Below are positions 1-8,632 of a stretch of DNA of 64,000 bases, in pieces; the first letter of the stretch is position 1, and each line of letters starts with the position of its first letter. The stretch spans positions 1,276,501 through 1,340,500 of the forward strand of contig NZ_CP120742.1 in NCBI RefSeq assembly GCF_029581275.1, read 5' to 3'. The DNA comes from Micromonospora sp. WMMD1155 (GTDB lineage Bacteria > Actinomycetota > Actinomycetes > Mycobacteriales > Micromonosporaceae). The notes beneath the pieces were generated by a model that saw nothing but the letters and a program-made list of their open reading frames with translations, was not told the origin of the DNA and made no database searches. Both the position numbers and the translations under genes were made by a program.

Positions 1-166
1 CGCCGCCGTACGGGGTGTCGTCGACGGTGCGGTGCACGTCGTGGGTCCAGGTCCGCAGGTCGTGCACGGCGAGTCGGAGTGCGCCGTTGGCCCGCGCCCG
101 CCCGATCAACGACAGGTCGAGCGGGGCGAAGTACTCCGGGAAGATCGACACGACGTCGACGCGCAT
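1..166 (-). CDS. trmD: tRNA (guanine-N1-)-methyltransferase TrmD, 5' part only
   Basis: First 55 codons of TrmD; the rest lies beyond the left edge. The N-terminus reads [19 protein letters not shown], the characteristic first strand of the SPOUT methyltransferase that makes m1G37 in tRNAs and prevents frameshifting. The ATG at 166 lies 11 bp after the rimM stop, completing the usual rpsP-KH-rimM-trmD order, so it is probably co-transcribed from upstream of rpsP. Catalytic and knot residues are outside the window and cannot be checked. Confidence 0.95.
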   Translation of the reverse strand, partial: MRVDVVSIFPEYFAPLDLSLIGRARANGALRLAVHDLRTWTHDVHRTVDDTPYGG

Positions 167-177
167 GCCTGGTGGTC

Positions 178-729
178 CTAAAGGTCGAGCAGGCCGGCCG
201 GCGGGTCGACGATCACACGTCCACCGGCCAGGTCGACCTCGGGGACGATCGCCCGGACGAACGGGATCAACGCGGTACGCCCCTCGGGGCGCCGCAGCAC
301 CAGCAGGTCCGAGGAGGGGGCGTGGTCGATGCGGGCGACCTCGCCGAGGCGTTCACCGGCCGGGGTGACCACGGCCAACCCCACCAACTGGTGGTCGTGG
401 AACTCCTCCGGATCGTCCGGCGGGGCCACGTCGGCGCTGTCCACCACGAGCAGGGTGCCGCGCAGCGCCTCGGCGGTGTTGCGGTCCAGGATCCCGTCGA
501 ACGCGACGAGCAGGCGGCCCTGGTGGAAACGGGCCTCCTCGATGGTCAGCTCGGCCGGAACCCGGAACGGCACACCCGGCCCGTTCGCCGGCGACGGGAC
601 CGCCCCCGGCTCAGTGCGGAGCACTGACCCGGGGGCGAACCGTGCTTCGGGCTCGTCGGTCCGCACCTCCACGGTGACCTCACCGCGGACACCGTGCGGC
701 TTGCCGATCCTGCCGACGACGAGCTGCAT
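178..729 (-). CDS. rimM: 16S rRNA processing protein RimM
   Basis: 183 residues, normal length for RimM, the 30S maturation factor that binds ribosomal protein S19. The start [18 protein letters not shown] is the family signature of the N-terminal beta-barrel. The C-terminal PRC-barrel shows [13 protein letters not shown] and [13 protein letters not shown]. The ATG overlaps the stop of the preceding KH gene by one base (TGATG), suggesting translational coupling. An insertion rich in Pro/Gly around residues 40-52 is typical of actinobacterial versions. Confidence 0.97.
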   Translation of the reverse strand: MQLVVGRIGKPHGVRGEVTVEVRTDEPEARFAPGSVLRTEPGAVPSPANGPGVPFRVPAELTIEEARFHQGRLLVAFDGILDRNTAEALRGTLLVVDSADVAPPDDPEEFHDHQLVGLAVVTPAGERLGEVARIDHAPSSDLLVLRRPEGRTALIPFVRAIVPEVDLAGGRVIVDPPAGLLDL

Positions 730-962
730 CAGTACGAGTCGACGATGTCGACGCGCACGCCGCGCCCGCCGATGGAGCCGATCACCTGACGCAGCGCCTT
801 GGCGGTCCGGCCGGACCGCCCGATCACCGTGCCGAGGTCCTCGGGGTGCACGCGGACCTCGAGCCGCTTGCCCCGACGGGAATCGACCATCCGCACCCGG
901 ACGTCGTCCGGGTGGTCGACGATGCCCTTGACCAGGTGCTCCAACGCCGGACGCAGGGGCAT
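729..962 (-). CDS. khpA: KH-domain RNA-binding protein (KhpA/YlqC type)
   Basis: 77-residue single type II KH domain. The start MPLRPALEHLVKGIVDHPDD is the conserved opening of the family, and the nucleic-acid-binding loop GRSG (GxxG) follows EDLGTVI. A GTG at 977 is also in frame, but the ATG at 962 matches the family start and sits just after the rpsP stop. KhpA proteins bind RNA broadly and, in Firmicutes, partner with KhpB; that role is inferred here. It is tightly packed between rpsP and rimM as in most actinobacteria. Confidence 0.93.
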   Translation of the reverse strand: MPLRPALEHLVKGIVDHPDDVRVRMVDSRRGKRLEVRVHPEDLGTVIGRSGRTAKALRQVIGSIGGRGVRVDIVDSY

Positions 963-963
963 G

Positions 964-1437
964 TCAGGCCTGCTCACCGGCGTCGGCAGCGGCAGCGGGG
1001 GCCTCGGCCGGAGCCTCGGTCTTCGGCGCCTCGGCCGGGGTCTCGGCGGCCTTGGTGGCCTTCTTGGCCGGCTTGGCCGGGGTCTCCGGGGCGAGCCCGG
1101 CGGCGGCCTTCGCCTCGGCCTCGTACGCGGCCTTCCGGTCGGTCCGCTCGGCGGCGACCTTCAGCGGCGGCGGGGCCGGCAGGCCCTTGTACTTCTGCCA
1201 GTCACCGGTCAGCTCCAGCAGCCGCTGCACAGCCTCGCTCGGCTGAGCGCCGACGGACAGCCAGTACTGGACCCGCTCCGACTTGACCTCGATGATCGAA
1301 GGGTCTTCCTTCGGCTGGTACACCCCGACGAACTCGATCGCCCGACCGTCACGCTTGGTGCGCGAGTCGGCGATGACGATGCGGTACTGCGGGTTGCGGA
1401 TCTTGCCCATCCGCAGGAGCCGGATCTTTACGGCCAC
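964..1437 (-). CDS. rpsP: 30S ribosomal protein S16
   Basis: 157 residues from a GTG start: [20 protein letters not shown] is the S16 signature. The folded S16 domain covers about the first 100 residues. The remaining tail is a low-complexity Ala/Pro/Glu/Lys extension ([15 protein letters not shown]), longer than the E. coli protein but common in actinobacteria. It is the first gene of the S16-KH-RimM-TrmD cluster; a GGAGCG ribosome binding site precedes the GTG. Confidence 0.97.
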   Translation of the reverse strand: MAVKIRLLRMGKIRNPQYRIVIADSRTKRDGRAIEFVGVYQPKEDPSIIEVKSERVQYWLSVGAQPSEAVQRLLELTGDWQKYKGLPAPPPLKVAAERTDRKAAYEAEAKAAAGLAPETPAKPAKKATKAAETPAEAPKTEAPAEAPAAAADAGEQA

Positions 1438-1665
1438 AGTTGTTTCGCTCCTGTTGCGATCTCACCGGCCCGTGCGGGCGGTGTGCATGGGTGAGCGCCG
1501 ACGGCACAGTGGGGTTGGGCCGGAGACTACTCGGTGGACTGGCGACGCGCCCGGGTTAGAGGGCGCCGGACGCGCGCCGGATACCAGCGACCCATTCTGC
1601 CAGATCCGGTGCCGATCTTCCGCACCGGACCCGGACACCACGTCACCGGTGACCGGAGACACTCC

Positions 1666-2313
1666 TCACCGCACCGGCGGGCGGTCCCATCCTGGCGGAA
1701 GTTCGTCCGGTACGTCCCATTCTGCCGGGGGCATGAAGTCGCACCAGGTGCCGTCGAACGGGAACTCCCCGGCCTCGGCGAGGGCGATCACCCGCTCCCC
1801 CTCGGCCCGGACCGCCTTCTCGTCGGTCACCCAGTAGTCGGCACCGAAGGCGAGCCGCTCGACGAACTCGCCCTCGTCCTTCCACTCCCAGCTCAGGTCC
1901 GGGCGGACCAGCACGTCGAGGTCCTGGTCCACCACGTCGACGCCGGCCACCGGGCCGTCGTCCCAGCGGACACCGTGCTCCTCCAGGTTGACGTACCAGT
2001 GGGCGAACCGACCCTGGGCGTCGCGGAACCACCAGACGGAGTGCGCCGCGCCGGTCGGCAGGAACTTCAACAGCGGCGGCCCGTTCCAGCGCCCGTGCGC
2101 CAACCGGTACGACGACGAGATCCACTGGGCGAAGGGCATCGCTCGCATGCCCAGCCCCGCCTCGGTCACCTCGTGGGCCACCGGCGAGTCCCGGGCGATC
2201 CACACCAGCAGACCCCGCTCGTCGTCGCTGACCACGCGGCCCGGCCGGACCCATCCGATCCGACCGTGCCGCACGTTCCGGTGCATGATCAACCGACCCG
2301 GCGCGAACCGCAC
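1666..2313 (-). CDS. DUF402 domain protein (FomD-like)
   Basis: 215 residues. The central region (HSVWWFRDAQGRFAHWYVNLEE, then WDDGPVAGVDVVDQDLDVLV) matches DUF402, the fold of FomD-type nucleoside-phosphonate hydrolases. The W-Y-x-N-L-E-E and later aspartates are the expected metal-binding positions. Substrate is unknown; the family includes nucleoside diphosphatases. The GTG at 2313 is used, with an alternative ATG nine codons in. It sits 13 bp after proS on the same strand, so co-transcription with proS is plausible. Confidence 0.85.
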   Translation of the reverse strand: MRFAPGRLIMHRNVRHGRIGWVRPGRVVSDDERGLLVWIARDSPVAHEVTEAGLGMRAMPFAQWISSSYRLAHGRWNGPPLLKFLPTGAAHSVWWFRDAQGRFAHWYVNLEEHGVRWDDGPVAGVDVVDQDLDVLVRPDLSWEWKDEGEFVERLAFGADYWVTDEKAVRAEGERVIALAEAGEFPFDGTWCDFMPPAEWDVPDELPPGWDRPPVR

Positions 2314-2326
2314 TGGCTGTCTACGT

Positions 2327-3733
2327 TCAGTAGGCGCGGGCGAGGACGGCGATCAGGTCGGGCTCGTCCTCGGAGTCCGGCACCGAGCCGTCGGCGCGCA
2401 CCAGGCAGCGCACCGTGACGCCCTGACCGTTCGCCTCGGCCTCACCGGCCACACCGACCGCCGACCACGGCACCCGGGCCCAGCCCGTCGCGGCGGCCTC
2501 GATCGCCTCGGCCAGGGTCGCGACCTCCACGGTGCGCGACTCGCGGTTGGCCAACGCCTGGTCGTGCAGCACCTGCTGGTCGGTCTCCAGCGCCGCCACC
2601 ACCGCGGCGACCACGTCGGCCACCGGCGTCGGGGACTTCGACCCGTCGGTGCGGCGCACCACAGTCGCGTTGCCGGCGGCCAGGTCGCGGGGGCCGACCT
2701 CCACGCGTACCGGATAGCCACGCAGCTCGGCGTCGACGGCCCGGCGGCCGAACGCGGTGTCGGTGCGGTCGTCGAGCGCGACCCGGACACCGGCGTCACG
2801 CAGGCCGTCGCGCACCTTGGCCGCCGCCTCCGCGACGCCCTCGCCATCCTTGACGATCATGATGTACGCCTGGATCGGGGCCAGCTTCGGCGGCACGCGC
2901 AGACCGTTGTCGTCGCCGTGCGCCATGATCAGACCACCGAGCATCCGGGTCGACGTGCCCCAGGACGTGGTCCAGGCGTGCTCCCGGCCACCCTCCTTGG
3001 CGGAGTAGCTGATGTCGAACGCCTTGGCGAAGTTCTGCCCCAGCTCGTGGCTGGTGCCCAGCTGGAGCGCCTTGCCGTCGCCCATCATGCCTTCGCAGGT
3101 GTACGTTGCCGTCGCCCCGGCGAACCGCTCACGCGCCGTCTTCAGGCCCACCACCACCGGGATGCCGATCACGTTGACCATCAGGTCCTCGTACGCCTCG
3201 TGCAGGATCCGCCGCGCGTACGCCCGGGCGTCCTCGCGGGTGGCGTGCGCGGTGTGCCCCTCCTGCCAGAGGAACTCGCTGGTGCGCAGGAAGATGCGCG
3301 GCCGAAGCTCCCAGCGGACCACGTTCGCCCACTGGTTGAGCAGCAGCGGCAGGTCCCGGTACGAGTCGATCCACTTGGCCATGAACTCGCCGATCACCGT
3401 CTCGCTGGTGGGGCGCACCACCACCGGCTCGGCGAGCGGCTTGCCGCCACCGTGCGTGACCACCGCCAGCTCCGGCGAGAAGCCCTCGACGTGCTCGGCC
3501 TCACGCTTGAGGTAATTCTCCGGGATGAAGAGCGGGAAGTACGCGTTCTCCGCACCCGCCGCCTTGATCCGGGCGTCCATCTCAGCCTGCATACGCTCCC
3601 AGATGGCGTAGCCGGCCGGTCGGATGACCATGGTGCCGCGGACCGGGCCGTTGTCGGCCAGCTTCGCCTTGGCGATCAGGTCCTGGTACCAGCGGGGAAA
3701 ATCCTCCGCACGGGGAGTGAGCACGCGTGCCAT
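2327..3733 (-). CDS. proS: Prolyl-tRNA synthetase (archaeal/eukaryotic-like type)
   Basis: 468 residues, much shorter than the E. coli-type enzyme because the inserted editing domain is absent. Class II motifs are visible: TMVIRPAGYAIWE, VVRPTSETVIG (motif 2 region), and the anticodon-side and motif 3 stretch TSWGTSTRMLGGLIMAHGD. The protein ends in AY, and a C-terminal Tyr is typical of this subtype. The ATG at 3733 has a TAGGAT -10-like hexamer 8 nt upstream (3742-3747) and no clear ribosome binding site, so it may be leaderless or nearly so. It is divergent from the gene at 3803. Confidence 0.96.
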   Translation of the reverse strand: MARVLTPRAEDFPRWYQDLIAKAKLADNGPVRGTMVIRPAGYAIWERMQAEMDARIKAAGAENAYFPLFIPENYLKREAEHVEGFSPELAVVTHGGGKPLAEPVVVRPTSETVIGEFMAKWIDSYRDLPLLLNQWANVVRWELRPRIFLRTSEFLWQEGHTAHATREDARAYARRILHEAYEDLMVNVIGIPVVVGLKTARERFAGATATYTCEGMMGDGKALQLGTSHELGQNFAKAFDISYSAKEGGREHAWTTSWGTSTRMLGGLIMAHGDDNGLRVPPKLAPIQAYIMIVKDGEGVAEAAAKVRDGLRDAGVRVALDDRTDTAFGRRAVDAELRGYPVRVEVGPRDLAAGNATVVRRTDGSKSPTPVADVVAAVVAALETDQQVLHDQALANRESRTVEVATLAEAIEAAATGWARVPWSAVGVAGEAEANGQGVTVRCLVRADGSVPDSEDEPDLIAVLARAY

Positions 3734-3802
3734 GACCGCACATCCTATGCGCCCCTCACCGGGGCGGTGCGGTCGGGCGCGGCATCGTTAGCATCTGCCG
3801 TC

Positions 3803-4360
3803 ATGACCCCCCTCGATCCACACCCCGGCGCGGCCTCCGACCCGACGCCCGACCCCGCCGAGCTGGCACACCTCGCAACCCGGTGGGTGCGCTGGGTGGC
3901 CCGGCACCGGCAACCCGCCAATCCGATCGGCGACGGGTCCGGCCGGCACGCCGGGCACCACCAACCCGCCGACGTCTGGTTCCTCGCGGGTACGTTCGGT
4001 GGCTCTGCGCAACGTCGGTGCGTGGTTCCCGCCGGGCGGCCACTGTTCTTCCCGGCGTTCTGCTATTGGCAGGTCGGTCGCACCGACGAACCGGCGGAGG
4101 CCATGGACAGCGCGACCGGTCACGCGCAGTTCGACGGGGTGGCCGTCGCCCTGCGCGAAGCCGGCTCGGCCCAGTCGTTCCCGGTCAGCGGCTTCTTCAA
4201 CAACGTCGTCACCGTCTGGCCGTGGCCCAGGCCGGTCTCCTGCTGGGGTCTGTGGGCGCTGGTGCCGCCGCCCGCCCCCGGTCAGCACGAGCTGAGCTTC
4301 GGTGGCAGCGACGGTGAGCGGTTCCGGGTGGAGGCGCAGTACCAGATCGACGTGCGCTGA
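3803..4360 (+). CDS. Conserved hypothetical protein
   Basis: 185 residues, not recognised as a named family. It is cytosolic in appearance, with no signal peptide or membrane segment. Notable features are many aromatics and the stretches DVWFLAGTFGG, RPLFFPAFCYWQ and SFGGSDGERFRVEAQYQIDV, which suggest a beta-rich fold. A TAGCAT hexamer at 3789-3794 lies 8 nt before the ATG, consistent with a leaderless promoter divergent from proS. Codon use matches the neighbours. No function is proposed. Confidence 0.75.
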   Translation: MTPLDPHPGAASDPTPDPAELAHLATRWVRWVARHRQPANPIGDGSGRHAGHHQPADVWFLAGTFGGSAQRRCVVPAGRPLFFPAFCYWQVGRTDEPAEAMDSATGHAQFDGVAVALREAGSAQSFPVSGFFNNVVTVWPWPRPVSCWGLWALVPPPAPGQHELSFGGSDGERFRVEAQYQIDVR

Positions 4361-4381
4361 ACCACCTACACTTCGACCACC

Positions 4382-4561
4382 ATGAGTGAGCAGACCGGCG
4401 TCACCCCGGTGCGGGACGGCATCGTCGACGCCGCCCGCACGCTGACCGTCGCCACCGGGTGGGACGGTGTCCGGATGGGTGCCGTCGCGGGCGCCGCCGG
4501 GGTCAGCCGACAGACCGTCTACAACGAGTTCGGCAGCAAGGCCGGCACGGCGCGCGCGTAC
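4382..4561 (+). pseudogene. Truncated TetR-family regulator (DNA-binding domain only)
   Basis: The first ~55 residues form a complete TetR helix-turn-helix (AGAAGVSRQTVYNEFGSKAG). Immediately after SKAG (about 4546) the family resemblance stops. The reading frame continues only as antisense of the amidohydrolase 3' end, stopping at 4648. The whole ligand-binding/dimerisation domain (about 130 residues) is missing, so a deletion junction near 4547-4567 is inferred. A full regulator is unlikely; a stand-alone HTH peptide cannot be excluded. A TACACT -10-like element lies at 4367-4372. Confidence 0.75.
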
Positions 4562-4566
4562 GCGGG

Positions 4567-5646
4567 TCAGCGGATGACTCGGCCGCGGAGGATCGTGCGG
4601 GACGGGGCGCGGACGACGCGTAGGTCGCGGCGGGGGTCCTCGGGGTAGACGGTCAGGTCGGCGAGGCCGCCCTCGACCAGGCCGGGGAAGCCGAGCCATT
4701 CCCGGGCGCCCCAGGAGGCGGCGGCGAGCACGTCGATCGGTGCCATGCCCGCGCGCTCGTGCAGCAGCATCATCTCCTCGGCGGCCAGCCCGTGGTCGAT
4801 GCCGCCGCCGGCGTCGGTGCCGACGTAGATCGGTACGCCCGCCTCGTGCGCCGCGCGCACCACCTCGGGGAAACCGTCGCGCAGCGCCAGCATGTGTTCG
4901 GCGTACCCGGGGAACTTGCCCCGCGCCTGCTCGGCGATGCCTCCGAAAGTCGCGATATTGATCATCGTGGGGACGAGCGCGGTGCCCTGCCGGGCCATCT
5001 CGTCGATCAGGTCGAGGCTGAGCCCGGTGCCGTGCTCCACCGAGTCCACCCCGGCCCGCACCATGATTTCGACGGCGGATTCGGAGAAGGTGTGCACCGC
5101 GGCGCGTACCCCGGCGTCGTGGGCCGCTCGCACGGCGGCGGTGAGGGTGTCCGCGTCCCAGGCCGGGGCCAGGTCACCCACACCACGGTCGATCCAGTCG
5201 CCGACCAGCTTGACCCAACCGTTGCCGGCCTTCGCCTGGGCGGCCACCGTCGCGGCGACCTCGGTCGCGTCGACCTCCACGCCGATGTCGCGCAGGTAGC
5301 GCTTCGGCGGGGCGACGTGCCGGCCGGCGCGGGCCAGTCGCGGCAGGTCCGGTTCGTCGTCGAGTTCGGGGTACGGGTACGGCGAGCCGGCGTCGCGGAT
5401 GGCCAGCACCCCGGCGTCCCGGTCGAGGCGGGCCAGCTCGCGCGCCTGGTCGAGTGAGGTGATCGGGGCGCCACCGCGGGCGATACCGATGTGGCAGTGC
5501 GCGTCGACCAACCCCGGCAGCACGTAGCCGCCGTCGACAACCGTCTCCGCGTCGGGCACCGGGATGAAGGTCACCCGGTCGCCGACCAGCCAGATGTCCC
5601 GGACCTCGTCGTCGGGGAGCAGTACGCCGCGCACATGTAGGGCCAT
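4567..5646 (-). CDS. Metal-dependent amidohydrolase (imidazolonepropionase-like)
   Basis: About 359 residues from the ATG at 5646; an in-frame GTG at 5652 is possible. The amidohydrolase TIM barrel is clear: VLPGLVDAHCHIG (HxH metal ligands), WVKLVGDWIDRG, AVHTFSESAVEIM, SVEHGTGLS (metal-binding His), YVGTDAGGGIDHG (catalytic Asp), and the C-terminal beta-sandwich GGLADLTVYPEDP. The substrate is unknown; cyclic amides or peptide-like compounds fit the family. M. tuberculosis has an amidohydrolase at the equivalent position near ffh. The 3' end abuts the broken tetR. Confidence 0.85.
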   Translation of the reverse strand: MALHVRGVLLPDDEVRDIWLVGDRVTFIPVPDAETVVDGGYVLPGLVDAHCHIGIARGGAPITSLDQARELARLDRDAGVLAIRDAGSPYPYPELDDEPDLPRLARAGRHVAPPKRYLRDIGVEVDATEVAATVAAQAKAGNGWVKLVGDWIDRGVGDLAPAWDADTLTAAVRAAHDAGVRAAVHTFSESAVEIMVRAGVDSVEHGTGLSLDLIDEMARQGTALVPTMINIATFGGIAEQARGKFPGYAEHMLALRDGFPEVVRAAHEAGVPIYVGTDAGGGIDHGLAAEEMMLLHERAGMAPIDVLAAASWGAREWLGFPGLVEGGLADLTVYPEDPRRDLRVVRAPSRTILRGRVIR

Positions 5647-5664
5647 GCGCACAGTCCTACCCGA

Positions 5665-6243
5665 TCACCGCTTCGTCCGCGCGAGGACCTCCTGCCGGCG
5701 CTGCGTCCACGCCGGCAGGTCCAGGGTCACCTTCCACGGGCGGTCGATGGTGACCAGACCGTCGGTCTCCACGCTGGGCTCGTAGCCGCCCTTGGGGCTG
5801 AGTAGGAGTTCGGTAAAGGTGACCTTCTCCCGCAAAGGGTCGATCACCCAGTACGCGGCGACGCCTGCATTGGCGTAGATGCGGACCTTCTCGTGCCGAT
5901 CACGAATGGTGGAGTCGGGTGAAATCACCTCGACCGCGAGCAGGGCGTCCTGCACCGGCACGGGTGACCGGTTGGCCTGCTCGACCCGGATCACCACCAC
6001 GTCCGGCCGCGGCTCGTTACGGCGATCGATCGAGAGCGACTGGTCCATGCTGACGAAGAAGTCGTCCGGGCAGGCGAGTTCCAGGGCGAACATGACGCGA
6101 CCGCAGATGAACTGGTGCAGCGGTGTGGGGGACGGCACGATCAACCTTCCGTTGATCAGTTCGTACGGAAGGTCCTTCGGCAGGTCACCGAGGTCGTCGA
6201 CCGTCCACTCGTGCCGTTCGGGCAGGATCGGGGCCGCGGTCAT
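5665..6243 (-). CDS. Uma2-family (DUF820) PD-(D/E)xK endonuclease-like protein
   Basis: 192 residues. The family core is present: PYELINGRLIVPSPTPLHQ, then RPDVVVI and LLAVEVISPDST, followed by KVRIYANAGVAAYWVIDP. The D of RPD and the E of VEV plus the downstream K correspond to the PD-(D/E)xK nuclease core. Cellular role is unknown, although these genes are abundant in actinobacteria and cyanobacteria. A strong GGAAGGAG ribosome binding site precedes the ATG. It is separated by 18 bp from the amidohydrolase and may share its transcript. Confidence 0.85.
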   Translation of the reverse strand: MTAAPILPERHEWTVDDLGDLPKDLPYELINGRLIVPSPTPLHQFICGRVMFALELACPDDFFVSMDQSLSIDRRNEPRPDVVVIRVEQANRSPVPVQDALLAVEVISPDSTIRDRHEKVRIYANAGVAAYWVIDPLREKVTFTELLLSPKGGYEPSVETDGLVTIDRPWKVTLDLPAWTQRRQEVLARTKR

Positions 6244-6311
6244 GACATCTCCTTCCAGGGGGCGACATCACCCTAAGCGCCGGATCAGTCGCCCGCCGTC
6301 ACCGACACGCG

Positions 6312-7865
6312 TCAGCGCGGGCCCTTGTCGCCGCCCTTGCCGAGCTTGTTGAAGTCGATCTTCGGCAGCTTGAAGCCGGGCGGCAGGCCCTGCGCGCCCG
6401 CGAGGTCGTTCGGGTCCATCCCCGGTGGGAGCTGCGGCATGCCACCGGGGAAGCCGCCCGGCATTCCGGCGCCGGTACGCGGCCGACCGCCGCCCTTGGT
6501 GCCCTTGCGCTTGTTCTTCGGGCTCTTGGTCGCCTTGCGCCGACCGCCGCCGGGCAGGCCCATCATGCCGCCCATCTGCTTCATCATCTTCTGCGCGTCG
6601 GCGAAGCGGTTGAGCAGTTGGTTGACGTCCATCACGGTGACGCCGGAGCCGTTGGCGATGCGCGCCCGGCGGGAGCCGTTGATGATCTTCGGGTTGGTCC
6701 GCTCGCCCGGGGTCATCGACCGGATGATCGCGGTGACCCGGTCGAAGTGACTGTCGTCCAGCTCGGCGAGCTGGTCCTTCATCTGCCCCATGCCGGGCAT
6801 CATGGCCAGCACGTTGGCGATCGGGCCCATCCGCCGCACCGCGATGAGCTGGTCGAGGAAGTCGTCCAGGGTGAACTGCTCGCCGCCCATCAGCTTGGCG
6901 GTCATCTTCTCCTTCTGATCGGAGTCGAAGGCCTGCTCGGCCTGCTCGATCAGAGTGAGGACGTCGCCCATGCCGAGGATCCGGCTGGCCATCCGGTCGG
7001 GGTGGAAGACGTCGAAGTCCTCCAGCTTCTCACCGGTGGAGGCGAACAGGATCGGCTGCCCGGTGACCTCACGCACCGACAGCGCGGCACCACCACGGGC
7101 GTCGCCGTCGAGCTTGGAGAGGACCACACCGGTGATGCCGACCCCGTCGCGGAACGCCTCGGCGGTGCGGACGGCGTCCTGACCGACCATCGCGTCGATG
7201 ACGAAGATGACCTCGTCCGGCGAGACGGCGTCGCGGATGTCGGCGGCCTGCTGCATCATCTCGGCGTCGATACCGAGTCGACCGGCGGTGTCGACGATGA
7301 CGATGTCGCGGGCGGCGCGCTTCGCGTGCTCGATCGACGCGCGGGCCACCTGCACCGGGTCACCGGTGCCGTTGCCGGGCTCCGGGGCGTACACCTCGAC
7401 ACCGGCCCGACCACCGAGCACCTGGAGCTGCCCGACGGCGTTGGGGCGCTGGAGGTCGGCGGCGACCAGCAGCGGCTGGTGCCCCTGGCCCTTGAGCCAA
7501 CGGGCCAGCTTGCCGGCCAGGGTGGTCTTACCGGAACCCTGGAGGCCGGCCAGCATGATCACCGTGGGCGGCTGCTTGGCGAACTGGAGTCGCCGACCCT
7601 CGCCGCCGAGCACGTTGATCAGCTCTTCGTTGACGATCTTGATGATCTGCTGGGCCGGGTTCAGCGCCTGGGAGACCTCGGCGCTGCGGGCCCGCTCCTT
7701 CACGGCCGCGATGAAGCCCTTGACCACCGGCAGCGCGACGTCCGCCTCCAGCAGCGCGAGGCGGATCTCGCGCGCGGTGGCGTCGATGTCGGCGTCGGTG
7801 AGCCGTCCCTTGCCGCGGAGCTTGGTGAAGATCCCGGACAGGCGGTCACTCAAGGTGTCAAACAC
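6312..7865 (-). CDS. ffh: Signal recognition particle protein Ffh (SRP54)
   Basis: 517 residues from the GTG at 7865 (VFDTLSDRLSGIF, the normal Ffh start; the frame is open further upstream but that part is not family-like). N domain 1-90; G domain with GLQGSGKTTLAGKLA (G1), DTAGRLGIDAEMM (G3) and LSKLDGDARGG (G4). The M domain is methionine-rich (MMKQMGGMMGLPGG) and ends in a Lys/Gly/Pro-rich tail. It binds 4.5S RNA and signal sequences and docks on FtsY, encoded in this window at 15321-16502. Confidence 0.97.
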   Translation of the reverse strand: MFDTLSDRLSGIFTKLRGKGRLTDADIDATAREIRLALLEADVALPVVKGFIAAVKERARSAEVSQALNPAQQIIKIVNEELINVLGGEGRRLQFAKQPPTVIMLAGLQGSGKTTLAGKLARWLKGQGHQPLLVAADLQRPNAVGQLQVLGGRAGVEVYAPEPGNGTGDPVQVARASIEHAKRAARDIVIVDTAGRLGIDAEMMQQAADIRDAVSPDEVIFVIDAMVGQDAVRTAEAFRDGVGITGVVLSKLDGDARGGAALSVREVTGQPILFASTGEKLEDFDVFHPDRMASRILGMGDVLTLIEQAEQAFDSDQKEKMTAKLMGGEQFTLDDFLDQLIAVRRMGPIANVLAMMPGMGQMKDQLAELDDSHFDRVTAIIRSMTPGERTNPKIINGSRRARIANGSGVTVMDVNQLLNRFADAQKMMKQMGGMMGLPGGGRRKATKSPKNKRKGTKGGGRPRTGAGMPGGFPGGMPQLPPGMDPNDLAGAQGLPPGFKLPKIDFNKLGKGGDKGPR

Positions 7866-7975
7866 GCGAACATCCCGTTTGTCAGTGTTCCGGCGGGCAC
7901 AACCCGGCCGGCACTGCGGAGTCCGGCCACCGCTAGGGTAACCGGCCACCCGCAAGGCCGCTGGCGGCCCGGGCC

Positions 7976-8632
7976 TCACCCCGAGACCAACCCCGATTGG
8001 TACGCGAAGACGACGAGCTGGGCCCGGTCCCGGGCTCCCAGCTTGCCCATCGCCCGGCTGACGTGGGTCCGCGCGGTCGCCGGGCTGACCACCAGCCGGG
8101 CGGCGATCTCCTCGTTGTTCAGGCCCTCCCCGACGAGGCCGACGACCTGGCGTTCCCGGTCGGTGAGCGTGTCCAGCCGGGGGTGCGGGCGAAGCACCCA
8201 GGACGGCCGGGTGGCGAACTCCCGCACCACCCGGCGGGTCACCGATGGCGACAGCAGCGCCTCCCCCTCGGCGACCAACCGGATCGCGCGCAGCAGGTCG
8301 ACCGGCCGGGTGTCCTTGGTGAGGAAGCCGCTCGCGCCGTGCCGCAACGCGTCGAAGACGTACTCGTCCAGCTCGAAGGTGGTGAGCACCACCACCCGCG
8401 TGCCGGTCAGGTCGGGATCGGCGACGATCCGCCGGGTCGCCTCGATGCCGTCGATGCCGGGCATCCGGATGTCCATCAGCACGACGTCCGGCCGCTCCCG
8501 GCGGGCCAGCTCGACCGCCCGCAGCCCGTCGGCGGCCTCACCGGCGAGCATCAGGTCGTCCTCGCTCTCCACCAGCGCCCGCAGGCCGAGCCGGACCAGG
8601 TCCTGGTCGTCGGCGACCAGCACCCGGATCAC
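7976..8632 (-). CDS. NarL/LuxR-family response regulator
   Basis: 218 residues. The receiver domain begins IRVLVADDQDLVRLGL (acidic DD pair), with the phospho-acceptor Asp in VVLMDIRMPGIDG, the conserved Thr in VVVLTTF and the Lys in GFLTKDT. The C-terminal LuxR helix-turn-helix starts LTDRERQVVGLVGEGLNNEEIA. The GTG start overlaps the stop of the histidine kinase gene (GTGA), so the pair is translationally coupled. Targets are unknown; autoregulation through the tandem dyads at 9910-9947 is possible. Confidence 0.95.
   Translation of the reverse strand: MIRVLVADDQDLVRLGLRALVESEDDLMLAGEAADGLRAVELARRERPDVVLMDIRMPGIDGIEATRRIVADPDLTGTRVVVLTTFELDEYVFDALRHGASGFLTKDTRPVDLLRAIRLVAEGEALLSPSVTRRVVREFATRPSWVLRPHPRLDTLTDRERQVVGLVGEGLNNEEIAARLVVSPATARTHVSRAMGKLGARDRAQLVVFAYQSGLVSG

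Noticed and set aside
1462..1662. A 66-codon minus-strand frame between rpsP and the DUF402 gene
   Set aside because: No ribosome binding site, no family resemblance, and it occupies the expected rpsP promoter region; a 12-bp GTCACCGGTGAC palindrome at 1642 is noted but unremarkable in GC-rich DNA.
1988..4360. A 790-codon plus-strand frame across proS into the gene at 3803
   Set aside because: Most of it is antisense to proS. Only the last 185 codons, starting at the ATG at 3803, look like a protein.
5665..6243. Uma2-type nuclease as part of a defence system
   Set aside because: It stands alone between housekeeping genes, without partner nuclease, methyltransferase or mobile-element context.
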